A DNA stretch of 64,000 nt from Reticulitermes speratus (Eukaryota > Arthropoda > Insecta > Blattodea > Rhinotermitidae). The stretch spans positions 10,567,178-10,631,177 of the forward strand of contig JAJKFL010000005.1 of the NCBI GenBank assembly GCA_021186555.1. The letters are read 5' to 3'. Shown here piece by piece: positions 44,440 through 56,109 of the stretch (position 1 is its first letter; every line of letters starts with the position of its first letter). The notes under the pieces are model-generated. The model searched no databases and had not been told where the DNA came from. It saw nothing but the letters and a program-made list of their open reading frames with translations. The translations under genes and the position numbers were made by a program.

Positions 44440-45445
44440 AATCTGTGACAAGTTGCACGTAAACCTTCGTTTAGGCCCTTATGTTTAATGTTTTATAAAA
44501 TAACTGAATATAAAGAAATAATACCTAATCTCTCGAAAACTTCTGTCGACATCCGCATACTAATTTTCATCGAAATCGGTAAAGTAATTTAGGCCTTGTT
44601 AGGCATACGTGTAGTGCAATTAATGGACAGACATATTTGCAGTTATTCATGCATGCTTTAAAATCTACAAGAATCCTTATTTAGTAAATAGAGTTACTTT
44701 GTTGTGTAACCTCTATTTCGCGAAATGCTTCTTGTGATTACCCGTGCTAGTATTTTATGTGCCAGTTGTTTATTCTGTGAGCCATTTCTGAGACTGTCAC
44801 GTACATGCAGTTAGACCTCTTGTGTAATGTAACTGTTATGCTGGTCCATACAAACAAATATTAAAGTCTTTCGCTCCATTTTACAACGCGAGTAAAAAAT
44901 ATACAATGAATTTGGGATACAAAAATTTTTCAGAAAAATTGAGGTTGGAAACCTCGTCGGAGGATAGCAGTTTGGATAACTGGATGTAGAATGAGGGATT
45001 ATATTGAAACATGTTTTAGACAAGTTTTGTAAAAGGGTATGAACTGGATTCAGCTAGCGGTAGGAGGTATCTAATTTCGGGCATTAGCTTTCGACTGCTT
45101 GAACAACAAGGATCATTCTGGACATCAGAACACTTGCCTGCTGTTCCTGTAAATCCCAGATAGAACTCACTGAAAATTGGTTTTAAGTACGGGACGCACT
45201 AATTGTAATTATGCTATGTATTGTTCTGTCTGCTCAGCAACCGCAAGACGTTTAAGTTACAACTATTTGCCAGACTACTTACGTAGAGTGCAGCATTTGA
45301 TCAAGTAATGTTTTGTTCAAAACTTCATAAGTCTGTGTTGGACATATTATTGCATCTTCAGTTAGTGTCCACCACTTGTATTGTAGTTTCAAAACACCTA
45401 TCATATGTGAGGGTGCAGGGTTAATTTGCCGAATTTCTTAACTTA
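44440..45445. other. No gene recognised
   Basis: Unassigned DNA; a minus-strand frame at 44811-45023 has no recognisable domain. Confidence 0.4.
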
Positions 45446-45559
45446 CGACTACGCCCACAATAGAGTTTTGTATGGAGGACTGTTAAAAGTAACTGTGGAA
45501 TAGGTAGTGCCTATATTTATTACTGGAGAATCGAAAGTAAAATACGTATTAATTTCTCG

Positions 45560-45690
45560 CGCCATTTTTGAAAACTTAAAATTTTCTGAATTTATCCTAT
45601 CCGAAAGGAAGATGGGTCCGATTATCCTTTTTGCACTAACAGCACACCATACTCCAAATTTAATGTCAGGTGACAGCACCTTGTTTATTA
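45560..45690 (-). pseudogene. mariner/Tc1-like transposase fragment
   Basis: The minus-strand frame (within 45449-45679) reads KFGVWCAVSAKRIIGPIFL and SDRINSENF before losing similarity. This matches the segment around the second catalytic aspartate region of mariner-like DDE transposases, where 'GVWCA(V/M)S..RIIGPIFF...IN.E.Y' is usual. Only about 35 residues are recognisable; the catalytic triad is not covered and no terminal repeats were found. Confidence 0.55.
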
Positions 45691-45699
45691 GTCTGAGAT

Positions 45700-47965
45700 T
45701 ATCTGCTTACAGTGTCTGTTATTTTGAATATTTACTTGGCCGTATAAGCAAACCATTCCTCTTACGTGGAATAATTTAAAAATTGCCTGACTTCACAACT
45801 AAACACTGCTCCATTGAGCCAGTTGCAAAACACCGTACTTTCGCAACACATATTTGTGTTGTTTTTGCAAAACTGTAAATTTTTATGGTTTAGGAAGAGG
45901 TAGATTTATGGCTGCTTGTACAGATGATTTTGATACCCCATTTCCTTGGTTAACCGTCTTATACTTTTGTCAATGTGCTCCTGAACTCAATGCACTATCT
46001 TCTAACATTTCTTCCGAAGAAAACGTATTCTCATTTTCTCTTTAACAAGGAACCTGTTGATCTAAAATTGTTTACTAGTCGATGTACTGTTGATTTTGAA
46101 GGAAATGAAACACCGAAAAGCAGAATTATGAATTTGCTACGACACTCCTTACAGTATTCCTTCCTCATATACATTTCTACAATAAAAAAATCCACAGTAT
46201 TGCACTACGCTTATATTCACATACATCGACAACAGAGCCCTCCATGTTACGCTGGACATCATAGTTACGAACAAGCAAGAAAATTTTACGTCTGATGGGC
46301 GCAGTTTGTAAATTGCCCTGTGCGGCAAATCCTTCAGATGACGCAATAAAACTGAAGGCGTTATGACAAAACTAAAGGAGGATGATCATACGGCGCTCGA
46401 TAAACCTGCCGACAGTGCGAGTTCACCTTTCAAATGGACACTCTGGGTAACCTCCAACGGCAGGATGATTTATGAATTTTGAATTGCAGAGGAGGTGGCA
46501 GGAAGCCGTGTTGCCCTGATGTTTCGTACTCTCGTGGAATTGCCTTCTAGAGGGACTGAGAAGTACCACGAAACATTTAGGTAAAGGTATTAGATTTTTG
46601 AGCCCAGTTCTGGAGCCCAAAGCAGGAATTGTATCCATTCGACTGGGACATTCATTCTTCAATATTTAACTTTACGTATTCCTAAAATTAGGATTTAAAC
46701 GCTGTTCTGTGTTTCACACTTTATCGTATTTCTTGTTTGTTTGGTATTAACGTTAAAGCAGATCTAGTCGGCACATACATGAAGTCTATATTTCTAAGTG
46801 CAGAGTAAGTGCAATTTTTTTTAAAATAAAGTGCTGCCTGATTGTGAGCAGGTCTGAATATTAAACTGAATACAGCCTTGAAAATGTCGAGTGAAAGTCG
46901 GTTTATTAGCAAAGCAGCTGTGTGGCTGCGGACTATCCATGCTCTCATTTGAATTCCGTGTGGGTAGTTGCACTTGGGAGGAGAAAATTACCCTTCAGTA
47001 GCAGGCCAGGCGCTGCTCAGGATAGTATAGAACACACTTGCGGTTTCTCCAATTTCCCTGAACAAATATGTGAATACGGTTTGAGGGCATGCAACATGTT
47101 GCCATGAAGTCAGACCTCTGTTTGTGCTTGCATTATAAGAAGTGCAGGAAGCAGACACATAATGAGGAAATCGTGTCTGGTGTGTCAAAATACGTGGAAC
47201 TACTATGGGCCCAACGCTTTGCCTCTCACCTGCAGGTGTAACATGTATATAAGAATGCCTTCAAAATGTAATCAGGAGAGGAACCAAGTTGTACACACAG
47301 AAAGTTTGTTTAAAGAACACTATTAGCATTGCTGACTGGCACAGCAAACGTCATCATGTAAGTGAAGTTTAATTTACAAAATTAGGGCATTGTCCGATTG
47401 TATTATTAATTGGTGCTGGATATTATAGAAGTTTTAATTTTTAAAGTGGCAAAACCATTTGGATGTTGGTTGCTTGTTGCCAAATTGGCTTCACAAATGT
47501 TTGGCATGTTTGGCTTCAAATAGCAACGACAATATGAATGACACGGGGCACCATGAAGAAATACACTTTGAGAGTTTCAGGTTCCTACCACGTCTTTCGC
47601 ATAGAGTTTTTAGGATGTCTAATTACAAGCATATAAAACTGTAACCTTTCTAAAACTTGTGTAATATTTAATGATGTGAAAATTACCATTTCAATTGGAG
47701 ACTACGCATTTGGAATCCGGAAACAGCATACGCATATTTCGTGTACGCTGCTGTTAAACAAACAGAATTTGGTCCTTGTTTAGAGCCTGATGCTCCTTAA
47801 TTAAGCTATTCAAGAAATTCAAAGACTGCTGTGCAACAATTACAATCTTTCACTCTGTTATCAAAATCCTTTATCTTCATCAAATTGTTCTCTCAAGTTT
47901 AGGTTCCGCGAGTAAAATTTTATTTGCCTTTATCATCTTGTCCATAAACATTACGTGTCTAAGAA
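45700..47965. other. No gene recognised
   Basis: About 2.3 kb. Frames of up to 106 codons (45975-46295, plus strand) have no recognisable domain. No shared repeats found. Confidence 0.4.
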
Positions 47966-47972
47966 TGGACAG

Positions 47973-48228
47973 GCTGATCCCAGTGGCTGCGCGGTGTAAA
48001 GTTTGGGTCTGCGGCCGCTCGCTTGCTGGGATTGCGTGTTTGAATCCCGCCACGTGCATGGATTTCTGTCTCTTGTGAGTGCTGTGTGTTGTCAGGTAGA
48101 GGTCTCTGCGTCGAACTTATCACTCATCCAGAGGAGTCCTACCGAGTGTGGTGTGTCAGAGTGTGATCGCGAAGCCTCGATAATGAAGAAGCCCTGGCCC
48201 ACCAGGGGCTCTAGTTCCATGAAAAGAA
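47973..48228 (+). mobile_element. SINE family A, copy 8
   Basis: Same end variant as the 26.0-kb copy (GAAGCCCTGGCCCACCAGGG). Head GCTGATCCCAGTGGCTGCGC; box B mutated to GTGTTTGAATCCC, so Pol III promoter function is doubtful. Confidence 0.88.
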
Positions 48229-48427
48229 ATAATGGGCACAGAGGTTCGGACTCAGGTTGGGGTTAGTAGGATATTTATAGGGCACAATCTAGTGCCGCAT
48301 CGGGATTTGATTTTGAAAGGATTCTTTGTTACGACCTTAGCGAAACAAAGTATGATAATTTGGGAATGAGAATTTTACCTCTGTTACTCGAAATGGCTTT
48401 GAAAAAAATACAAAATCTATGTGCAAT

Positions 48428-48476
48428 AAGAAGAAGAGGAAGAAGAAGAAGAAGAGAAGGAGGAGGAGGAGGATGA
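48428..48476. repeat. AAG/AGG purine microsatellite
   Basis: Impure GAAGAA and GGAGGA triplets over about 50 bp. Confidence 0.85.
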
Positions 48477-48479
48477 AAG

Positions 48480-48920
48480 ACGTCAAACCAAACTGTAAAA
48501 TCTCCCGAATAAAATGTAGATAATGAAAACTTATTATTCCATTATTAGGCGAGAGGAACCAAGGCGTGAACATGTTTGCTCCAATCTCACACTGGATTCA
48601 GTGACCTCTGAAATGCAGGACAAATTACACCATGTAATACAGCACTCACTGCATATATGCATATCAACTGCACTTGCAAGCTGTTTTCGATAGACCCGAG
48701 TCGCAGCATGATGGAGTACATCCCCTTACTATACAGTGGTTGCGACACTATTTCATCCCCGGGCTGCAGCGGCTGGCATATTGATCCCATGAGGGGAGAG
48801 GTGAGGGTGTGTGCGAGAGAGAAACATCTGCTGTGTTCTAACAGCATCCAATATGCACGGCAGACCTCCTGTGGCCGGTGGGCCGCTCTAGAATTTTGTT
48901 CTATCCGAAGTTATCAATAA
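48480..48920. other. No gene recognised
   Basis: Unassigned DNA with a CCCGGGCTGCAGCGGCTGG GC-rich patch near 48759. Confidence 0.4.
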
Positions 48921-48929
48921 AGGAGCTTC

Positions 48930-49216
48930 CCCTTTTTTTTTGTTGGGTGAAGGGCCCCGCAGCAGATGCTACGGATGCACCGCAGCCTTGAGGCTTCTTG
49001 TGCAACCCTGTGATGAAGATGATGAGGTTTTTTCTGCTTTTCCATTTTAATGGGCACAGGTGGATTGAAATTGACAGGGGAAAACCGAAGTATTCGGGGA
49101 AAAACCTGTCCCAGTGCCACTTTGTCCACCACAAATCCCACATGGACTGACCCGGGATCGAACCCGTGCCTCCGCGGTGAGAGGCCGGCGACTAACCGCC
49201 TGAGCCACGGCACGGC
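48930..49216 (-). mobile_element. SINE family C, copy 2
   Basis: Minus-strand relative of 34.1 kb. The head at right reads GCCGTGGCTCAGGCGGTTAG, with box B GGTTCGATCCC (reverse complement of 49158-49168); poly-T at left. Target duplication is uncertain (CTTCCCCTTTT versus ATTCCCTTTCT). Confidence 0.9.
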
Positions 49217-49219
49217 CAG

Positions 49220-49930
49220 ATTCCCTTTCTGTTGATCACCTTGCGTTATGTGGTGCCTGTCTTATAACAGGGACCATCAACAGGGAAGCGTTAAATTTGT
49301 AACAAAATGTGTTTACACAGATAGTTATGACACTGATATCTCTACAAATCGAACCGATTATGGGGCGCGACAAATATCTGACCTCATGGTAGAGCAGATG
49401 GAAACACAGTTAAATTGGCGTGTGTTGTTTATGTGAATCACAACTAGCAAACCGTGTGCTCACGGGATATTATGTGCTTTCGGAAAGGATTTCATGTACC
49501 GGTAGAATTTTAAAACATGTTACAAAATTTTTAATTTTTGGCTGATGATTGCGACCACGTGGTTATATCCAGTGTGTAAAAAATGACCGTCTACTCTGAG
49601 ATGTGAAGATATATAAAACATTACATTTTCTAAGAAAATTTTGCACATTTTGTGAGATGGAATGTACCAAAGCAATTCTCTGAGAAATGTCTTAATGGCA
49701 TAACACAAAGTGTAAAGGTCTTAGTAATTATTTCGGTTCGCATTTCATTCCCGTGGTTTATATAGTTTCCACGACAAATTATTTGAAGTTCTCATAGTTT
49801 CCTGCCACCCAAAATACGTTGGCGACCCAGATATAAACTGGAGTATTATGAATTAATTTCTTACTACGTCTTGTAATGTTTCAAAGCCTCTTTCTCGAAG
49901 CTCAATCAGGCGTTGAAAAATATATTCAGT
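49220..49930. other. No gene recognised
   Basis: Unassigned AT-rich DNA. Confidence 0.45.
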
Positions 49931-49935
49931 ACGAA

Positions 49936-50216
49936 GGAAGATAGTAATTTTTTTCTGTGGTTCTGCAGCCCAACTCGGGCCTAGGCCGCCTGAATGTTGA
50001 GGTTTCTAGATCACACACAATTAGACAAACACACTGGGCAGGACTCCTCTGAACGAGTGATCAGAACCTCGCAGAGGTCGCTACCTACACAACACAAACA
50101 AACACAAGAGACGAACATCCATGCCCTCGGCGGTATTCGAAACCGTGATCCCAGCAACCGAGCGCCGAAAACCGACGCCTTAGACCGCACGGCGACCGGG
50201 ATCGGCGGAAGATAGT
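49936..50216 (-). mobile_element. SINE family A, copy 9, 10-bp target duplication
   Basis: GGAAGATAGT at 49936-49945 and 50207-50216. The body is more diverged than most (box B region TCGAAACCGTGATC), so this is an older copy with a preserved duplication. Confidence 0.88.
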
Positions 50217-50219
50217 CAT

Positions 50220-51205
50220 ACATTTATATTATTAAGACTTTGCTGTTCTGTTGTGTCACGGTGCATGATGGGAGATGCAGCAATTTCGATAAGATTTCGG
50301 ACAGTGACATATTATGGGTCACTTGTCATGAAAAAAGAACACAACTGAAAACAGGGCCTTCGCAAAATTATATTAACACGTATATTTCATGATATTTACT
50401 CGATTACTGCCTCAGTTCGCATGATAGTGGTTTTGAATTTCTTCCACAATCTTTCAATCTCTTTGCACCACCAGATGTCATCCCAATCCCCCTATTCTCA
50501 GCCAGGTAATACACATTTGGCCGCGAGGTCTGAGCAACCCGGCAGATGGCAATGACTCTGAAGGCGGTTTTAGAATATGAAGAAGAAGCATTTTAGAGGA
50601 ATGTAACACAAGGAGATGTGTCATAGAGTGTGTTTGAGTAAGAAGGAGCCGGACGGGCATAGCGGAGAGGAAAAATGCACACAAAATTTTAGTTTTGACA
50701 TTTCAAAAAAGGATCTTTCGGAAAATTCAGACTCACTTGGATAGTAATATTAATATTGATTTTTGGAAACCGTATATGAAGAAATCTACTGGATTAAAGG
50801 AGTTTAGAATTGGATGGAGTGGCTACGTCATGTAAAGATATTAAGTACCATTTCTTGTAAAAGTGGGAACAAATTTAACTTCAAACTTTACAAGACAAAC
50901 GCTATAGGCTGTATCTTATTACTTAGCTAGTTAGGGTGACCTTTAAGACTTTGTAAATAATAGAGGAGTTATACGTAAAATTGCTGTGACAGTCAATGTC
51001 TAGGGCTGGAAATGCACGCAGGTTTGTCATAGGACTCTAGCATAGATGCATATGCGCGAACAGCAATGTGTGCAGTATCATCTAGAGGGCTAGAAAAAGT
51101 GTAAGGCTAGGCGTGTTTTCGATTTTATAAATAATTCACTTTGCTTTAACAAAATGATATGACACTTCTAAATTCCTACTGCGAAGGTTAAGAGTGTGGT
51201 GGTGT
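50220..51205. other. No gene recognised
   Basis: Unassigned DNA with no clear repeat. Confidence 0.4.
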
Positions 51206-51210
51206 GAGCG

Positions 51211-51491
51211 CCTAGTGGGTATTTTTTTGTGGCTCAACAGACCCTAGGGGGCCTAGGCCTCCTAAATTTTCATGGCTTCGTGATCACACTTTTGTATACA
51301 CGACACTCGGTAGGACTCCTATGGACGAGTGATCAGCCCGACGCAGGGACCTCTACCTAGCAACACACAACACTCACAAGAGACAGACATCCATGCCCCC
51401 GGCGGGATTCGAACCCACAATCCCAGCAAGCGAGCGGCCGCAGACCCACACCTTAGACCGCGCGGCGACTGGGATCGGCCCTAGTGGGTAT
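51211..51491 (-). mobile_element. SINE family A, copy 10, perfect 12-bp target duplication
   Basis: CCTAGTGGGTAT at 51211-51222 and 51480-51491. Near-consensus body with intact box B, so a young insertion. Confidence 0.93.
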
Positions 51492-52012
51492 GCAAGCCGT
51501 GATTCAGGCTACTGCTTGCAGCAGCTTCTGATGCACTTTGTCAGAACTAAGAAGGTGCTGCCTTCCTTACAAAATTAACCTCCTCTGGAGCTCGAATTCA
51601 GATTTTACTGCCTAAGGGAGGGAATACTTTCGTGTGATCAACCTCCTTGCGTCTGAAACCGAGCAGTAACCTACAGCAAAGTGTGTTAAAATGGGAGTTA
51701 ACAGCACAGCGTACAGTATTGACAAACTTAAGAGAACAACACACAATGTTAACATGAAACTTATCCTCACTTCACATCATGTGACATGAAACTTAACAGC
51801 AGGGCACACTGTATATGATATATACAGCTGTAAAGGCACGGCATGCAGTATTAACGCGATGTTTAACATCAGAGCATACGTTGTTAACATGAAGCTTAAC
51901 ATTACAACTTAGAATGTTAACATGAATGTTAATAACACCGTACACAATAATTAATACATCAACCGACTTATGCAAGCAACAAAATGCATTCAGAAACAAA
52001 TATAAATATCAA

Positions 52013-52054
52013 TCTCCTACATGTTTCGGCACCGGGGTGCTATCATCAGGAAGT
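52013..52054 (-). ncRNA. Hammerhead-ribozyme-like motif 3a (left arm)
   Basis: Minus strand: stem I CUUC/GGAG (one G·U), core CUGAUGA, then UA, stem II GCAC/GUGC with loop CCCG, C, GAAAC and ACAUGU with A at the cleavage position. The usual first stem II pair is A·C here. Confidence 0.55.
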
Positions 52055-52102
52055 TATTCAGAACAACGGAGTAAAAGGCTTATAATCCGTTGTTCTGAAT
52101 AA

Positions 52103-52144
52103 CTTCCTGATGATAGTACTCCGGTGCCGAAACATGTAGGAGAT
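52103..52144 (+). ncRNA. Hammerhead-ribozyme-like motif 3b (right arm)
   Basis: Core CTGATGA at 52107-52113 and GAAAC at 52129-52133, as in its partner, but stem II is GTACTCCGGTGC, with substitutions that weaken pairing. Probably less active than the left arm. Confidence 0.5.
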
Positions 52145-52656
52145 TGATATTTATATTTGTTTCTGAATGCATTTTGTTGCGTGCATAAGTCGGTTGGTGT
52201 ATTAATTATAAGGATATGAACGGTATGAATAACATAAAACCTTACACAGTGTTAACATGTAACCCCAAATTTATGCGGCGAATTCGGACTGTCCAATGAA
52301 AACACATCAGTATTATTATGATGTGATTGTTTGTCATGCCGAACTATTCAGTTCTAAGAACTCAGAGATAATACTGAACTACCAGTTCCTTATGAGTTCG
52401 AAGTAGCGAGAGACGTTTCAAACACAGGGACACGGTTCGGATAGGATTATGACTTCTTGAAAGGTATTCATCGATGTACTGCTTTGATAGACGTTCAACT
52501 TTCTCTTGCTGCTGTATGCTGTAACATCGTGGAGAATATAATGAGTAGTACTAAATTTCCACACAGAGATGCGTTCTACCATGTGTCGCAAATAAAATTT
52601 ACGCTCTGTCCACAATATTAAATATGCCAGTTACCCCCCCCCCCCAATAATGTTTA

Positions 52657-52937
52657 GGTGCGTTCGCGAAAAGCGCCTATGAGTTTCGACATATGGTTGT
52701 GTCTGTCATCTCGGCTCCCACTGGACGGATTTCCGTGAAATTTGTTGTTGGGATTTTATGGAGTTCTGCTGAGAGAATTCAAATGTGGTTAAAATCGGGC
52801 ACTTTACATGAAGACCTAACAATGCTTTATTGTTGTTGCCGGCGATATTAAATCGCCTTAAAACGCTCTCTTGGAGTGAAATGTTTATCAGGTTCTTAGG
52901 ATGGCCGAGAAGGTATAAACATTATGCGAACGCTTCA
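52657..52937. mobile_element. MITE family M, short subfamily, copy 2
   Basis: Starts after TTA with GGTGCGTTCGCGAAAAGCGC; ends near GCGAACGCTTC then ATAA. Shares CTCCCACTGGACGGATTTCC and GTTGCCGGCGATATTA with 15.1 kb. A C homopolymer lies just left (about 52634-52645). Confidence 0.65.
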
Positions 52938-52984
52938 TAATGTCACGTTATACGTACAGTGTGTTTTGTTTTCATGTTCTTAAA

Positions 52985-53270
52985 ATATTGTCAGCAGATC
53001 CCAGTGGTCGCGCGGTCTAAGGCGTGGGTCTACGGCCGTTCGCTTACTGGGATTATGGTTTCGAATCCCGCCTAGGGCATGGATGTCTGTCTCTTGTAAG
53101 TGTTGTGTGCTGTCAGGTAGAGGTTTCTGCGACGGGCTGGTCCCTCGTCCAGAGGAGTCCTACCGACTGTGGCGTGTCTAAAAAATGTGATCGTGAAGCC
53201 TCGAAAAATGAGGCGGCCTCGGCCCCCAAGGGGCTGTCGAGCAATTGAAAAAAAAACATATATATTGTCA
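52985..53270 (+). mobile_element. SINE family A, copy 11, 9-bp target duplication
   Basis: ATATTGTCA at 52985-52993 and 53262-53270. Head GCAGATCCCAGTGGTCGCGC; box B changed to GGTTTCGAATCC (one extra base). Confidence 0.92.
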
Positions 53271-53274
53271 AGAT

Positions 53275-54180
53275 CTGAAATTTGAAGTTTATCTGGCAGT
53301 AACAATGAGATATATTTTCTTGTGGGCTGTGATACCTTGTAGTCTGGTAGGTGTTTTTCAACCTTCGGAAGAACATGCTGCCTTCCTTTTAATGGTAGCT
53401 GCCCTGAAGACGGAGGCGTCGTGTTCTTGCAAGACGACAAAGTTTTGCCACACTACATGGAAACACGTTCGAGATGACAGTATTGTTTCGACGTCATGAT
53501 TTTTGTATCAGATTTGTGCACGTAACTAACTTATATTCACGAATTCTTACTACTGTACTAAACATCTTGAATAGTGTATTTTTCATTATCTTGTTTTCCC
53601 CTTGTTTTTTCTGTTTGTACTGACGTTTTTGTTCATTTGTTAGGTCGTGGTAAGAAATTCGCCATTTCCAAGGCATTTCGTAACATGCGACGTTTTTTTT
53701 CTCGTTTTTCTGATCTCTCACGCTCAAGTCTCAGCCTGAAGGACTGCCTCTTGTCGGCTGCTCCTAGAGTGCCTATTCAATACACTCACGGTTGAATTCC
53801 GTGCCTGAAGGCCATCTTCTCCATCCGCAGCATGTAAATTTCTCGTTACACGGTAAGAAGGGAATATTAATTGCGTTCGAATATCAGAAATTTTATTTAA
53901 GGCTAAAATCACCTTTTTTCACATTTTTGCTCCCTCTTCACAATAAGTCCTTTGTCCCAAACCAGCAAGCTACAGTAACCTGAATTCCATCATCTGCGCG
54001 CTGGATCTCTTTGTGTCATCGATCTGAAGCAATTCGTGAACATGAGTTATGAATCTAATATTCAGTTCCGTCACTAAACTTTTCAATCATTTTTATACAA
54101 TTTTTACATCTGTTTTTAACGTTACAATTGCACGTCCATGTGATAAGTAGCCAATATTGTGTTTTTCTTTTTATTTGTCA
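53275..54180. other. No gene recognised
   Basis: Several frames of up to 80 codons without a recognisable domain. Confidence 0.4.
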
Positions 54181-54184
54181 AATA

Positions 54185-54226
54185 CCTCCCTGACGATGGC
54201 CGAAAACGGCCGAAACATATAGGAGG
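54185..54226 (+). ncRNA. Hammerhead-ribozyme-like motif 4 (most complete)
   Basis: Stem I CCTCC (54185-54189) pairs perfectly with GGAGG (54222-54226). Core CTGACGA at 54190-54196; extra T at 54197; stem II GGCCG/CGGCC (54198-54202 and 54207-54211) with an AAAA loop; GAAA at 54212-54215; then CATAT with A at 54221 in the cleavage position. Stem III is reduced to a single A-U pair in this copy, because the usual ACAUGU is ACAUAU. No inverted partner arm nearby. Confidence 0.65.
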
Positions 54227-54229
54227 CTT

Positions 54230-54880
54230 GCTGTGCAATTGTATATATTTTGGTATAGAACTATTCTGCAGTTGTTGGAACAAACATTGTAAAAAACATA
54301 TCCATCTATTTCATCATGTTTCCTTCTTACTTCCCATCCTCTCAGTTCAATTTCTGCTTTTCGAGGGTTGCAGTGAGATAAATAATGTATTAGCTGAGAC
54401 CGGTAATGACGCAAGTGTGGTTACCGCTCAAATTTGTCTGTGCTGTTTTTCTTTCGACATTGCTACGACCATCTTCTTTTCCAGTTCAAGGTTCTGTACT
54501 TCGATTCCAAAATCTATACTGTGACCTTCATAATCAGACAGAGATTTGTTCTTTTGGCATTGATAAGTTGTGACGCAGGACGTGTGAAATACGAATGGAT
54601 ACAGAAGCCTTTTTTGTTTTGCCATTCTCTAGCAACATCAGTGAGGTTTTTCTTTATGCGGCGTCTTCTTCTGTCCTTCTCTTTGCATTTTCTTCTCTCT
54701 CTCATTTTTCCAACAAAAACCTACACACCAACGGACCAGTTACCACAATTCCGTTACATTACAACGGAGAAATAGAAACTTCGTACAAAGTAACCGAAAT
54801 ACGAAACCTGAAATCCGCTCACTCTATAAATAGATGCCTTCTCTTTTATCATACTCGTTAGCATAAAGGTGGGACAAAGA
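54230..54880. other. No gene recognised
   Basis: T-rich region with frames of up to 121 codons on both strands and no recognisable domain. Confidence 0.4.
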
Positions 54881-54885
54881 TAAAT

Positions 54886-56107
54886 TTAGATTGAGACTGA
54901 CACATTTCTCGTTTCCGATGGCCAGTTATTCATTGCTGTGGTCGAAGACAACATCACCATTTTTGGCTTATTTACTGCCGAGTTCCAAGTACCCGTCACC
55001 GGAACACGGAAGACATGGTCGGTGTCCGATTTGATGCACGCTCCGTGAAAGATGGCTGTGACGGCAGTGATTGGTGCCGCAATATGAACGAGGTCGAAAA
55101 GGAAGGAACGGTATTTAACAACTAGGAAAATATAAAACAAGCACGCACCTAAACATGCCGAAAATTTCGAATCTTAGATCTGAGATTTTCCCTCCTCTCT
55201 GGACTTCCGACCAAACAGCCTGAATCCTCGCAATGCAAGCTGCTGTTTCTAGTGACCACAGGAAGGCGGATAAGACTAGACAACACACTGTATTTCCCAT
55301 CAGCAAGTACGTTTGCAGCACCGCCTGTTCCGGCCAGAAATTTCTTCGCGCCCTGCAGGATCCACTATATGATAGGCAGATTGGTTGAAACAGACGCGTA
55401 TAGCGGATGAATGTGTAGGAGCTTGAGACAGCCAGAAGTCATCATCTAGACGTGTCCGATTCATGCCCACTGCTTTAGAGTAACAGATTATAGCCCTTCT
55501 ATGGACAGATTTTAACTGCAGACTGCGGGATATGGAGATCCCGTAGTCGGCCATAGTATGTCGACTAAATATCCTGTCAGTTCACAACTAGCACCACTTT
55601 ACTATTATCCTAATTTGGGTGAGCCTATGAAAGCAGTATTTCCTCTATAAACTTCTCTTCTAGATATCACTCTTGACTTTCAGCAGTTGAAGTTTGATGT
55701 GTAGGTGTCAAAAAGAAATTACTCTCGAAATTCACTCTCTGGAGAATCCAATAACCACAATCTTTTCTGGTTTACGTAGTGCCTGGCACGTTTCCAGAAG
55801 CTGCAGACAGACAATGTTTACTCACATCATCATTTCTAACACTGTCATGAAGGTGGAAAGCGACATTTAGAAGATCGGCCGTGTGCTTCAACTCCTCACG
55901 TTTAGACCACATCTTGATCGAAGTAGATTCCCCAAGATGACCCTGGTGCTGGTGGTTATCGCTACCGATATTGCTCGAAGGGGAACAACGGTGCCAACAT
56001 ACATGAGCGCGAGGTGCAGCATTGAAACTTCTGCAGACAATACAGCTGCGTCGAAGTGGAGTGTTAAAGCAGAAAGCAGCATAATGCACAGCCACACCTA
56101 GCCTCAC
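54886..56107 (-). other. Multi-frame region, possible decayed host gene (not identified)
   Basis: Richer in G/C than its surroundings, with several hydrophobic minus-strand frames: 55888-56097 (MWLCIMLLSALTL, LHLALMYVGTVVPLRAISVA), 55115-55321 (NTVCCLVLSAFLWSLETAAC) and 54886-55140. A shifted frame at 55772-56107 includes KREELKHTADLLNVAFHLHD followed by a GTGAGT at about 55823. A frameshifted membrane protein such as a chemoreceptor is one possibility, but I see no diagnostic motif. I would not call a gene. Confidence 0.2.
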
Positions 56108-56109
56108 GC

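Larger units (their letters stand above)
51947..52209. mobile_element. Penelope-like hairpin with two hammerhead motifs
   Basis: Inverted arms of 124 bp each (51947-52070 and 52086-52209) with few mismatches and a 15-nt loop. Each arm has a hammerhead-like core. Arm sequence CAACAAAATGCATTCAG parallels CAACAAATGCACA in the 22-kb and 63-kb hairpins. No exact flanking duplication was found. No coding sequence between the arms. Confidence 0.7.

Noticed and set aside
46480-46580. Inverted repeat around GTTTCGTACTCTCGTGG and CCACGAAAC
   Set aside because: Arms are under 10 bp with a long gap; expected by chance.
53340-53470. Another hammerhead at CCCTGAAGACGGAGGCGTCG
   Set aside because: CUGAAGA is present, but there is no GAAAC at the right distance and no closing stem I.
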